From Batrachochytrium dendrobatidis JAM81 (Eukaryota; Chytridiomycota; Chytridiomycetes; Rhizophydiales), in contig NW_006281100.1 in assembly GCF_000203795.2 (NCBI RefSeq), positions 608,535-672,534 of the forward strand: a stretch of DNA of 64,000 nt, read 5' to 3'. Position 1 is the stretch's first letter; each line of letters opens with the position of its first letter. Shown piece by piece: positions 34,890 through 45,026 of the stretch. Under the pieces are notes generated by a model. That model worked only from the letters and a program-made list of their open reading frames with translations. It did not search any database and had not been told where the DNA came from. The position numbers and the translations under genes are program-made.

Positions 34890-36139
34890 ATGGCCGACTT
34901 TGGTGACTTTGCATCTGGCATAGAGGGAACTACTGATGCTGGCTCTTTCATGAATGACATTCTTGGTGATTCATCTATTGACCCCACCGCTGACTTTCTT
35001 GCCAGAGAGCAGGCCATTTTGGGTGCAGATACTGCCGCTCTCTTTGGCAACACCTCTCCAATAGCCACTCATAACAGTGGCTTTGCATCTACTCAGTCTG
35101 TGGTTGCAAGTACAACTTCTACTGCTGCTGTGGGTGATTTGGGCTTTGAGATACTTTCTGCTGGCTCTGTTCCAACCCCGGCTGCTATGGCTCCATTTGC
35201 CACCGTCAGCGGTGCTTCGTTGCCCCTATCCTCGACTTCTCCCACGCCTGCCTTTGGTGTCTTTGATCAGCAACATGCTCTTGGATCTGAAATGGATGCT
35301 CCTATATTTGATGAGTCTGCCTTTCCAGAAGTCTCTGCCATTGTATGTGTAGATACAGTATCAATTTTTGCTTGAACATTAAACTGCAGCCGTCAAAGCA
35401 TGGCAGTGGATGAACTCGATAAATAACCACTATTCAATCTATATAGGGTGTGCCTGGAATGTCTGTTTTTTCAACTCAGACTGGTGCTTCTTCAATGGGA
35501 TTGCCAATGAATGTTCCTGAGATTGAACCAGAAGCAGTTCGGTAATATCTTTGCTCATAATGGATGAAAGATGGTCTATACTTTTAATGGCTCGTTTAGT
35601 TAATTCCATTTTGGAATCTGCTTTGAATGCAATGATAGTGAGTGGAGAGAACGATTCAATGCGGTTGTGGCTGAGCGTGATGCCAAATCCAAGGACAAGC
35701 ACGACCAGATCCTTCAGCAAGCCAAAGAACATCTCGAAAAACTATATGCCGAATACAGTGAGAAAAAGGCAAAAAGTATTTCTAGAAACAAGGATTTGGA
35801 AAAAACGTTGCTGGCTGCTCGTGATGAAGCTACATCAGGCACTGTTTGGGTAAATTGCATTTTACGATTTCAAACATATGTGGACATTATGCAACTACAA
35901 GTACTGTTTTTACTGACAACAGTAATTCATGGGATTACCTATTTTGATATCTCTAGGATCGTGCACTCAAACAAATTGATAGCGCACAGCTTACTTCAAA
36001 GGACAAAAAATCAGATGATAAAAAAGACAAGAAAGCTGCATCTGCAAATGCTGCACCTAAAGTCAAAGGTCCTGACACTACTCGGTTTAAACAACTGCTA
36101 ATTTCGTTGCGCAATGACAAAAAGGCACCCGTTATTTGA
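34890..36139 (+). CDS. CLC1: Clathrin light chain
   Basis: Four exons (34890-35342, 35447-35541, 35639-35849, 35957-36139) join in phase to give 313 aa. It begins MADFGDF, the acidic N-terminus typical of the family, then a long Ser/Thr/Ala-rich segment with NPF-free low complexity. The heavy-chain-binding helix is 'PEAVREWRERFNAVVAERDA' followed by 'KHDQILQQAKEHLEKLYAEY', and the C-terminus 'KGPDTTRFKQLLISLRNDKK' is the conserved end. The protein decorates the clathrin lattice and controls assembly during endocytosis and Golgi sorting. At 313 aa it is longer than yeast (233 aa) or human (about 250 aa) light chains because of the low-complexity region. Repeat copy E lies about 165 bp upstream of the start. 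Confidence 0.93.
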
Positions 36140-36236
36140 TCACAATCCATGACTAGGAATTTAAATAAAATAGGTTTTTCGAGTCTACAATGTACTGACA
36201 AATTTTGTATATTCAATTTGTAAAAAGCCAAAAAAA

Positions 36237-36308
36237 CTCTTCAGCGGGGAATCGAACCCCGGTCTTCCGCGTGACAGGCGGAGATACTAGCCACTATACT
36301 ACTGAAGA
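36237..36308 (-). tRNA. tRNA-Asp (GTC)
   Basis: The minus-strand sequence of 72 nt folds as a cloverleaf. The acceptor stem pairs TCTTCAG (5' end at 36308) with CTGAAGA, with G as discriminator at 36237. The anticodon stem-loop is CCGC-CTGTCAC-GCGG with anticodon GTC. The T arm contains GGTTCGATTCC, the internal B box, and the D-arm region TAGTATAGTGGCTAGTA fits the A box. No intron. It lies 97 bp downstream of the clathrin light chain stop. Confidence 0.95.
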
Positions 36309-37406
36309 TATGATTTTTGTGAACCTACTTTGTATATATTTTTTACTAATTTATGATTTTGTTTTTTACAACTAGCAATGGGGAAACTATTTAAACTACC
36401 CAACCCAATTTCATCATGTTTTGGAAACATTCTGATTGTATCAAGAAAACGACTGTTGCAGTCTTTGAGAAACAAGAGTTTTCAGTTTGTAAAACTGTAT
36501 AGTTGGTTTAGGCTAGCGTACAGACTATATAGGTGAAATGCCAAAGATTGCTTCAGATTAAGACCAAGAGACATTGTCCTGTGTTGAATCGAGTGGAGCA
36601 GTAGATTGTTTAGAAAGCTGACCGTATCAAATCAGATTGTTACTGCGATACAAGAGACACAAGCAATAAATGCTCCTGCCATTCAAATCAGCAGATTAGG
36701 ATAACCGTAGCAGTAAACTCGAATGCTAGGATGATGCTAAAAGGCAATCAGTCTACTTTGTAGACTCATTTAAATCACAATATCCATTGATGAATCTGAT
36801 GGAAATCCTAAGCATGTCAGCAACTATTTTTGATTTGGATAAAACAATAACTGGAACATTATGTTTTGAATAAAAGTTTATTCAAGCATTCCAAGAGAGT
36901 GGAAAACTATTCTTTCCATCAACATCATTTGGACTGCTTTGTCTCTAGTAACCTTTAACAAGTGCATCTTTTTATCAATACTCTGGTACATCACAAGCCG
37001 AGTTTTGCTCAGTGATAGTATGGGCTCAAGTGTCATGACCAAATCTAAACTTTAGTCTAAATTTGCTAGTTTGTGTACTCCAATGTTTAATTGTGCCGAG
37101 TCATTGCTCCTGACAAACGTATTTAAACTTGCTGAAAAGACTATACATCTGTATGAATGCCAGAATATGGCACAGATAGCACCGTATATGTAGACTCAAA
37201 GCTATCTGAAGCAGAGCTTAGGCTATCCAGTTTCAAATGAAAGCCACCCGTAGTCTTACCATTTGAATAAAGGGGTTGTGTTATTGAAGAGTGGCATTAT
37301 AATCTTGGTGATTACTGCTTATATTACAATCAAAAAGAAAGTCTTGCTACTCTGCCTATTACTACTATTTGAATACTGCGTCGTCTAGCCGATTCGAACC
37401 TTACAA
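36309..37406. other. Long intergenic region, no gene seen
   Basis: About 1.1 kb between the tRNA and the RhoGAP gene. It is AT-rich with no long open frame and no recognisable RNA gene or repeat-family copy. It contains the tRNA upstream flank and presumably the RhoGAP promoter. Confidence 0.5.
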
Positions 37407-40036
37407 ATGAATTCGTACAGAGGTCTAGAGGGATCGAAGCTGCCATCTGCTACTTACAAATCAGATACTGGGATATCGCCCAAAAACCAATACCATAATA
37501 TTCAATCAAATACTGCTGATAACTCTTACAAACCTGATGAAGGTCATGAAACAGATACAGACCAGACTTTATCAATTTTAGACGGCTACTTTACGACCCA
37601 ACTTCCTGTTCCTTCAAAGTCTATTGCCGATCCTGAAACTGATTTGCCCATACCTCCTCCCAAGGTGGATACAGGTGAAGTAGCATTGAGGCTGATTTAC
37701 AGTCGACTTTTTTGGAAAATTTGAGCCATCTATTATTGAATCATCTCTTTACACTACAGTACATATTGCCAGTTTCTTATTATATTTGCAATGTCCAGAA
37801 TTTTCTGATATCCAAGACTAAACTTGCAGTCTCGATCGCTTCAGTAATTCTATTAATATAACTAACATTTTTATTAGTCTACTATGAAAACCTATCGGGA
37901 CAGGGCAGTCTCACTTCCCATGCGATACAGCGACATGCTCCAACAAATGGCATATCTTCTAATACTCAAATCTTAGACCATGGTGTCGGATCTGGATACG
38001 GCCATATTAGTGATGCAAGTATTGGTGCATCACATGAGAGTAATGGATCTCAAAATGACATTTCAATTAGCAAAAACCCTTCAGAAAGCGATCTTGTATC
38101 CAATCAGAGCTTGAAATCAACAGATACGGATAACAGTCCAACAAATAAGCTCACTTGGCTTGCAAAGAATATCAAGAGCAAAACTGCTGCTGCTGCCAAA
38201 ATTGCTGCTGAAAAAACGGCCGAGTTTGGTTCGATTGCGTATGAGCGTGGATCTGAATGGGGAACTCGTGCCAAACAGGCTGCGAATGCTGCTAGTAGTA
38301 ACATGGCAACTCGTCGAAAGGGTGGGTGTATTTTGTTTTGCATGATCTTTTCTGTTATTGGAATTGGCCACGGATTTGTGAACAAGCCGCTTAACATTGA
38401 CTCAAACTAGTCGTTTTTACATGACTATTTTTATAATACTCGTAGTACTAATTTGTTGTTGATTTCTACTTTACAGAAACGGATCACTCTTTACATAAAA
38501 CAGAGTATACTGTGCCAGAGTTTCCCATATTTGGCGCCTCACTCTTTGATGCTGTTCTAAGGTGCAGATCTGGAGGAAATCCATACCACGATGTACCCAA
38601 TATTGTATTTCGCTGTATTGAATATCTTGATGCACGAGGTATATATCTCTGTTTTACTGTGATGATTGAACTGTTTTTAAAGCACAGTATTTTACTTCAG
38701 GCCGCCATGTTGACATACTGACCAATGAAAATGGGGTTTTTTGAACATCACAGGAATTGAAGAAGTTGGCATATACAGACTTTCCGGATCGACCACTGAG
38801 ATACAACAGTTGTCTCAAAAATTCAACAATGGTGACGATGTAAATTTAATGGAGCTTTGTCCTGATCCAAATGCGGTTGCTTCGCTATTCAAGTCATATA
38901 TTCGCAAACGTACGTGTTTATTAAGCTGAACCTTTATTCAAATGCTGCCAATTATCTCCTATGAAATGCTGTCGTTTACTGTTTATATTGACTTTTGTTA
39001 TCTATATACAGTTCCAGAGCCCCTTTTGACAAATGAATTGATGGACCATTTTGCCGCTCCATTTACCCGTTTTACTCAAGAGGATGCACTTTTCCCACCC
39101 CATTTGACAGCAACAGATGAACACCCGATTACTTCGGATCAAAAGACATTGGAGAGTGTTTCTGTAGTATTGCGTAGATTGCCACTGGCAAACTATACAG
39201 TTTTATCTCTGTTGTTTTCTCACTTGTACCGAGTATCATCACGCCACGCAACCAACAAGATGACAATTAGTAACTTGCAAGTTGTTTGGACGCCAACGCT
39301 TGGATTCAATGGATCTCTTTTTGGTACACTACTGGTGCAACACGAACGGCTTTTTCCTCCTCGAACTGTAGGCAGTACTATCTCTTCGCCGTCTACTCTC
39401 TCTTTTGAATTGAAGGATTTTAAAAGTGGCGGTGTTTCAAGCGCTGTCTTACCATCTCTAGCTTTGCCTGTGCAGCCAGCACAGACAACAGTCAATTTTC
39501 CAATGCGAAAGTCCTCTCAACAGCTGACACCGTTCCTTTCTTCAGGATTACAAAACAATACTTGTACGAATAACACGACACCACTAATACAACCTAGATC
39601 TGCTTCCTATGCGTGCCCCTTATCAAAGACTGCATCTACAAGTAGCTCCACGACTTTTACAGTACATTCGAGTGATCGTCGCACCCCATCTCCAGAGCGC
39701 CGACCTCCGCCTATCCCTGCAACATCATCATCTACTGTATATAAGCGCATTTCCTCGGAATTAGCACATTCCAACAATTCGTATGAGAACCCCTTTGACG
39801 AAATCTATGGAGATTCGCTGGCCACCCATCTAGCCCAACTAGGCAGTTTATCTGCGCACTCCAATGCTCAATCCGAGTCGGATGACAATCGTACTGATGC
39901 GATGAGCAATGGTTTTGCCGCTGTTGCACCAACCCCACCTGCAAAGCCTCCTCGTGGAAATCGGTTGGCTACCGTTTTTGATGATCATATATCTCATGCA
40001 TCGTATTCCTCTTCCCATTACAAGGAGGATATATAA
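37407..40036 (+). CDS. RhoGAP domain protein
   Basis: About five or six exons, start ATG at 37407 and stop at 40034-40036. Intron 1 opens within the codon after 'PKVDT' (GGTGAAG) and closes before 'YYENLSGQGS'. The N-terminal 200 residues are disordered; a segment at about 38150-38320 is Ala/Lys-rich and helical ('NIKSKTAAAAKIAAEKTAEF'). The RhoGAP domain starts at 'FPIFGASLFDAVLRCRSG' and includes the arginine finger in 'GIEEVGIYRLSGSTTEIQQL', then 'DPNAVASLFKSYIRK', 'VPEPLLTNELMDHF', 'VSVVLRRLPLANYTVLSLLF' and 'MTISNLQVVWTPTLGF'. It should stimulate GTP hydrolysis by Rho/Rac/Cdc42 GTPases. The C-terminus is Ser/Pro-rich with SH3-type motifs (RRPPPIPA, TPPAKPPRG). No BAR, PH or SH2 domain is visible. 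Confidence 0.87.
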
Positions 40037-40213
40037 GTTTTAACCATTACATATATTCTTTCTATTTGCCCCACCTTACCTATAAGATAATATTATAAAG
40101 CTTTTAGCATATCCCAGATAAACAGAGTTTAGATCCACATTAAGTTTATTTATAAAGTTTGACACTAATTTTGGCTGCAAACACTCTCGCCGCCAATCAA
40201 CATAGTCGGGCCA

Positions 40214-41216
40214 TCAGTTTTCTGGCATAGGAACTTCATCGCCAAGCTGATGAGTCGCAGGATGGTTGAAAGCAACTACTTTGTTCGCATGAATTTCGGT
40301 TCCACTCTTTTCACCAGACCGCCAGTAACGAATCTCTCCCTCAACAAGAACCTTTTGGCTAAACCATTCGTAGTTTAAAGAGTGGGTAAAAGGCAGGTTA
40401 AACACGAGCACATACTTGAAATGGTTACTCTTCAAATTAAACTCACCCTGGAGTAAGGTTGGACATGTCCCTGTAGCTCTTAATACGATGCCAGTCAGTT
40501 TCTCTGACCCATTCACCAGTAAAGGATTTCTTGGATCGGTTGGTGGCAACAGAAAACGTCCAAACTCCAGTAGCAGTACTAGCTGAAGAGGTTTCAGAAA
40601 CAGCTCCACCGTCTTCCTGACTACGAGCAGGAAATTCATGGAAAGTAGGGAGTTGTCCAACATTACCAACTAGCGTTACCCGATTGTACACTATCACAAA
40701 TGAACAGACATATTAGATCATTGGTCTATACAGCTATATAGGATAGCAAACCCGTGTTGGATGGTTATGGTATGATAGTACACTGGGATATAGTTGAAGA
40801 TGGTAGATCAGACACAGTCTTGAACCAAGTCCCTGGTAGTGCTTTCCATCCAGCCACCACATCAACTACCACAAACATAGATCAAAATGATAGTCGACAT
40901 TTGAAAAGAATCAACAAGGCGGTAAAGTACCAGACCTCCGACTCCGACAAGTAAGAAATAGCAGTGGCATAGAAAGCGAATAGTGATAATGGTGGAGTTT
41001 TAGATAGGCGTTCTTACTAGAGGACGCAGTAGTGACAGAGAATCGACGGCATAGCTGAAATAATCATGTGCAAGGTCAGTATTATATATGTTTAAAGTGA
41101 TAGGCAAGCAAGTTAGTCGTCAAGCCAGTAGCTCAGGACATGCAATAGCACAAATATAGTCTTACAGGGGCCTGAGCAGCGCTCTTGCGAATAAACTGAG
41201 CAGTTAGATGGTTCAT
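40214..41216 (-). CDS. RIM1: Mitochondrial single-stranded DNA-binding protein
   Basis: Four exons fit in phase: 41216-41166, 41054-41018, 40690-40447 and 40358-40214, giving 158 aa. Exons 1 and 2 are small and encode a basic mitochondrial presequence: MNHLTAQFIRKSAAQAP then LCRRFSVTTASS. The OB-fold starts in exon 3 with 'YNRVTLVGNVGQLPTF', contains 'WTFSVATNRSKK' and 'ETDWHRIKSY', and ends in exon 4 with 'GQKVLVEGEIRYWRSGEK'. An insertion (ARSQEDGGAVSETSSAST) lengthens the loop between the first strands. It coats single-stranded mtDNA during replication. The intron between exons 2 and 3 is 327 bp; open frames in it on the plus strand are chance. Confidence 0.9.
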
Positions 41217-41277
41217 AGTGTGAAATTGACAGGATAACGTTTGAATATTCAATCTGATCGCTTAATATTTCTGATCA

Positions 41278-41681
41278 ATTTACAGCCATATTCACGTCAA
41301 ATAAACACTCGAATCAATACATGATAAACAGTCTCATGTTTGGTGCTAATCTTACTGATTAATATCATCCTTTAAACTCATTAGTTGACTGGTTTTCATG
41401 TTCATTATCGTACAAAAATATAGAGCAAATGTTCACATCTTTGTTCCAATACATTCCACACTCTCGACACTTGTTCAATTCCCAACTTTCCATTTCTCCA
41501 AATACTGGGTGATCACATGGAAACAACAGTTCATTTCCGAGATGCTCGCTTGAACTATATTTCAAACGTATTTGATATTAGAATACAACAAAACTTCAAC
41601 AAATATTTAACCATTGTTTATTCCAAGACAATCACTGCAAGATAAATACATGCTCCATTTTACGTGAATATGGCTGTAAAT
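41278..41681 (-). repeat. MITE-like repeat family, copy F, with perfect 20-bp terminal inverted repeats
   Basis: The left terminus ATTTACAGCCATATTCACGT (41278-41297) is the exact reverse complement of the right terminus ACGTGAATATGGCTGTAAAT (41662-41681). The 404-bp body shares 'CTTTGTTCCAATACATTCCA' (about 41440) with copy H and 'CACTGCAAGATAAATACATG' (about 41632) with fragment G, but lacks the GTACAATGTATGAC block. The perfect ends suggest it is among the youngest copies. It lies between the mtSSB and PFS2 genes. Confidence 0.9.
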
Positions 41682-41745
41682 CTAAAACCCAACCCCATAT
41701 CAATGCATAGCACCAAGAAATTCATCCTTATTTATATATTATTAT

Positions 41746-44675
41746 TCAGCCATTTTTTTGACTGTTATAAGGTTGATTACCCCCTCCATATGAAGGTGGA
41801 CGGAATGAGGGTCGAGATCCATTTCCTTCTGATGGCATGAATGGAGGACGGAATCCACCTGGTGGACCGTTGTTGTTGGATCCCTGAGAATATGAAGGCT
41901 GCTGTGGATGCGACGGCCTAAATGGCCGATACGGCTGTTGTTGGTTTGGAGGGTATGATTGATGTGGTGCGCGACTGTGATGCTGGCTGTATGATGCTTG
42001 CGATGGTGGTAGCTGGTGCTGAGGAAATCCTGGTGGAGGTCTAAACCCAGATGGAGGTGGAAACGGAGGAAATCCTGGTGGTGGACGGAATCCTGGTGGC
42101 GGCATCGGTGGTCTTTGGTGTGGAAAAGGAGGTGCTATTGCATTAGACGGATGCCCAGATCCACCATCATATGGTCGAGCAGGGGACCCATTGGTCTGCA
42201 TGGATCGATCACCAACATTTACCGGTGCTCTGTTTACAAACGATCGGTCTGGGTGTACTTTATTATCCCACGATCGATCAGAATTTAGTCCTATCGCCGT
42301 TGTCGGTCCAGAGCTGGACAATGGAGCCTGACGATTGCTTCCCAATCCTGGAAGTGCATCACCTTGCGTTCTTTGGCCACTGAGCCCGGGAACTTGATTG
42401 AATCACCAAATACGTTACAGCTAGGTTAGCATGCTATTATATGAATCAACTGCTTGATATTGAGCAATAGGAACAAGTGATACATACAAGATCCTGGAAC
42501 TCGTCGCAAATCATTGTCCTCTCCTCCACGATGAGTTACTCCTTCGGCCTGATCACTTTTGGGTACATTGTATCGATCATACATAGCATCCCCAGGACGG
42601 TTTCGTGTCCACCAACGAGTGGTATGATCGTTTGACCCAGATACTAGCATATGACCAAGCGGGTGCCAGTCCAGTGAATACACTGAATTGTCATGCGCAT
42701 GTTCCATTGTAGCTAATGGTGTATCAGATCCTACTTCCCAGAAAATCATACTGCCTTCCCAACCACCGCTAACAAACATGTTTTCATGTACTGGATGCCA
42801 TCGAATAGATTGAACTTCTCGCTTATGCCCTTTAAATATCTGCAACTCCTTCATTGTGCGAATATCATACACCCGTGCAAGCTGATCGCGACATGCAGTC
42901 AGTAGCCAGTTTCCATTCTTGTTCCATTGTACTTGCATAATAGTGTTCTTGTGTCCATGTCTGTTATTGTACAGCGCAGTTCTGGTGTTAAACTAGTTTC
43001 CAGAAACACCCATCAATGATACACTTACAAAGTAGAAAGAGATTTTCCAGTTCTTGGATCCCACAATTTTGCAAGGTTATCCTTTGATCCTGATGCAAGA
43101 ATTCCCTTGGTTGGATGCCAATCCAAGCACTTGACATCCCAGCCGTGACCTATCGCACAAACATTTCAAATTACTCTCAATTATCAAACAAGATGAACAT
43201 TGCTGATTAAAACAGTATATATCAGCCACAATCTACCTGTAAGTGTCCGCTCAACAACAGCATCTGCAAACGACCAAATTTTAATGGTTCCATCATCAGA
43301 ACAGGATGCAAATTTAGAATCAGTAGGAGAAAATCTAAATGTTTAAATAAAAGTTAAAGCGATGCAAACTCATTATAAAACATATCATTCATATGCTGAC
43401 TCCGTACGTTAGATCTCGAACGGTTTCCTTGTGTCCTTGAAACATTTTGAGGTTATTCATGCTGGATTGCCAGTACTTTATAATGCCGCTATCATCAGCA
43501 GATATCATCCAGGTATCACTATGTGACCATTTTAATGCTCGAACTGCCGAGTCGTGTGCCTGTAAAATGGTTTCAAAATTAAATGTAAGACCGTTCCACA
43601 TGGTAAATTCTCCAGATGAAGCTCCAGTAATCAAACGGCGACCTTCAGGAGTCCACTAAAAAGGTAAATATCAGAGTCAAATTAACAGCGCAATACAAAA
43701 GTCGATCTATCATCACTAATTGTCGTGACTACTTGTTGAAAAGCCCAATACATTTATAGAGGTCACAACTTACACAAACTGCATTAATGGGACATTTCAC
43801 TTTGTTGGCTGACAGATGAATAAACTTTGTAGTAACAGATGTGCTCAAGTTATGCGAATTGCCAAATGGAGGCATGACCTACAAACGTAAGCCATTGGAT
43901 TGATGGTTAGCACTAAAACTCCAAAACCAGCGTCAAACGACTCTTGGAAATTGAATTCAATACGCTTTATAAACCGCAAGATCGCCCCCAAGAGCCATTC
44001 ATTCAACACGGCATTACCTACATTGACAAGAAATTGGGGCTCTGGTTGCATTGCAGTGTAATCCTTGAGAGATCTCTGAATGTTTCTGATCTGTAGTTGT
44101 TAGTTCAACATGATGGCATACCAGACCAGGAAAATTCGCAATCAAGTCCAGATTCAGTAGATCATTGAAAACGATTAAGGAGCAATGGCGTAGATCCAAT
44201 GTTGCAGTGGATAGGGTAAGATTACAAAACAAAAAGTGCATGTCAGCGATCTCATTCAAAAGTATTTGTACACTTGGGTGGTATTTTGCACAACAGAGAT
44301 GACAGTAGAGCGATAACCACAAGAGATTGAAATAAATCAAGACAGCTGCAATACGTTGAAACTGGTGTATTTTAAAATAAACAGAAAGGCAAGAATAGAG
44401 ACCTCCCAGTACCGCATTAGCACAGAGTTGTAATCCACTGTCCGTCGCTGGATTGCTTTACGCACTCGCTTTCCATCAAAGTTGTACTGATTTCTGTCCT
44501 GTAATTGCTGCTGCAGCAGCGACTGTTGCTGCAGCTGGGTTGAGCTCCGGAAATATGCACCAGCAACTCCTCCTCGAGTGGTAGCTCCTATAACTGACCC
44601 TCTTCCACGACCATATCCTCCTTCTCGACCACCACCTCCTCTAGAAGAGTGAAACCCACGACCTCCATCATTCAT
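41746..44675 (-). CDS. PFS2: Pre-mRNA 3'-end processing WD40 protein PFS2/WDR33
   Basis: About eight exons, start ATG at 44675 ([16 protein letters not shown]) and stop at 41746. A Gly/Arg-rich N-terminus is followed by the family signature '[20 protein letters not shown]' and then '[11 protein letters not shown]' before the first blade. WD40 blades include '[20 protein letters not shown]', '[20 protein letters not shown]', '[20 protein letters not shown]' and '[20 protein letters not shown]' with '[10 protein letters not shown]'. These match WDR33/Pfs2 almost blade for blade. The protein is part of the cleavage and polyadenylation factor and helps recognise the AAUAAA signal. The last exon is Pro/Gly-rich ([13 protein letters not shown] repeats), as in animal WDR33 and unlike yeast Pfs2. 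Confidence 0.93.
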
Positions 44676-45026
44676 TTCTACGTCCACAATATGATGGATA
44701 AGCCAATGTTTTGAGTTTCAGATGTAAATCGATGCAAATTGAGAACAAGTTGAGAACAAGTTGAACTTGCAAAAGTTGGATGTTATCTTGTTCAGATATC
44801 CACAAATAGATGCTCAAGACTGATTTGCTGATTCCCAACTCGGCTTTTTTACTTGGACAAACTTGATGTTATTCTATCAAGATTCATTTTTAGATGTGGA
44901 TTCAATTTCATTCAACATTGCATCTTAGATATTAAAAATCTAACCAAAAAAACAATAAATCGGTGTCGAGTATCTTGAATCATAAAGCAGGTCGTTTCTT
45001 GCATTTGATACTGTAGATCAAGTCTA
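44676..45026. other. Intergenic region, no gene seen
   Basis: A 351-bp AT-rich gap upstream of PFS2 and downstream of the doublecortin gene. It contains a short direct duplication of GAGAACAAGTTGA (about 44740-44764) and no coding or RNA feature that I can support. Confidence 0.5.

Noticed and set aside
37380..37406. GATTCGAACC just before the RhoGAP start, similar to a tRNA T-arm.
   Set aside because: No acceptor stem, anticodon arm or D arm can be built around it.
40754..40954. Plus-strand 66-codon frame.
   Set aside because: It lies in the intron between exons 2 and 3 of the mitochondrial SSB gene, whose exons fit in phase on the other strand.
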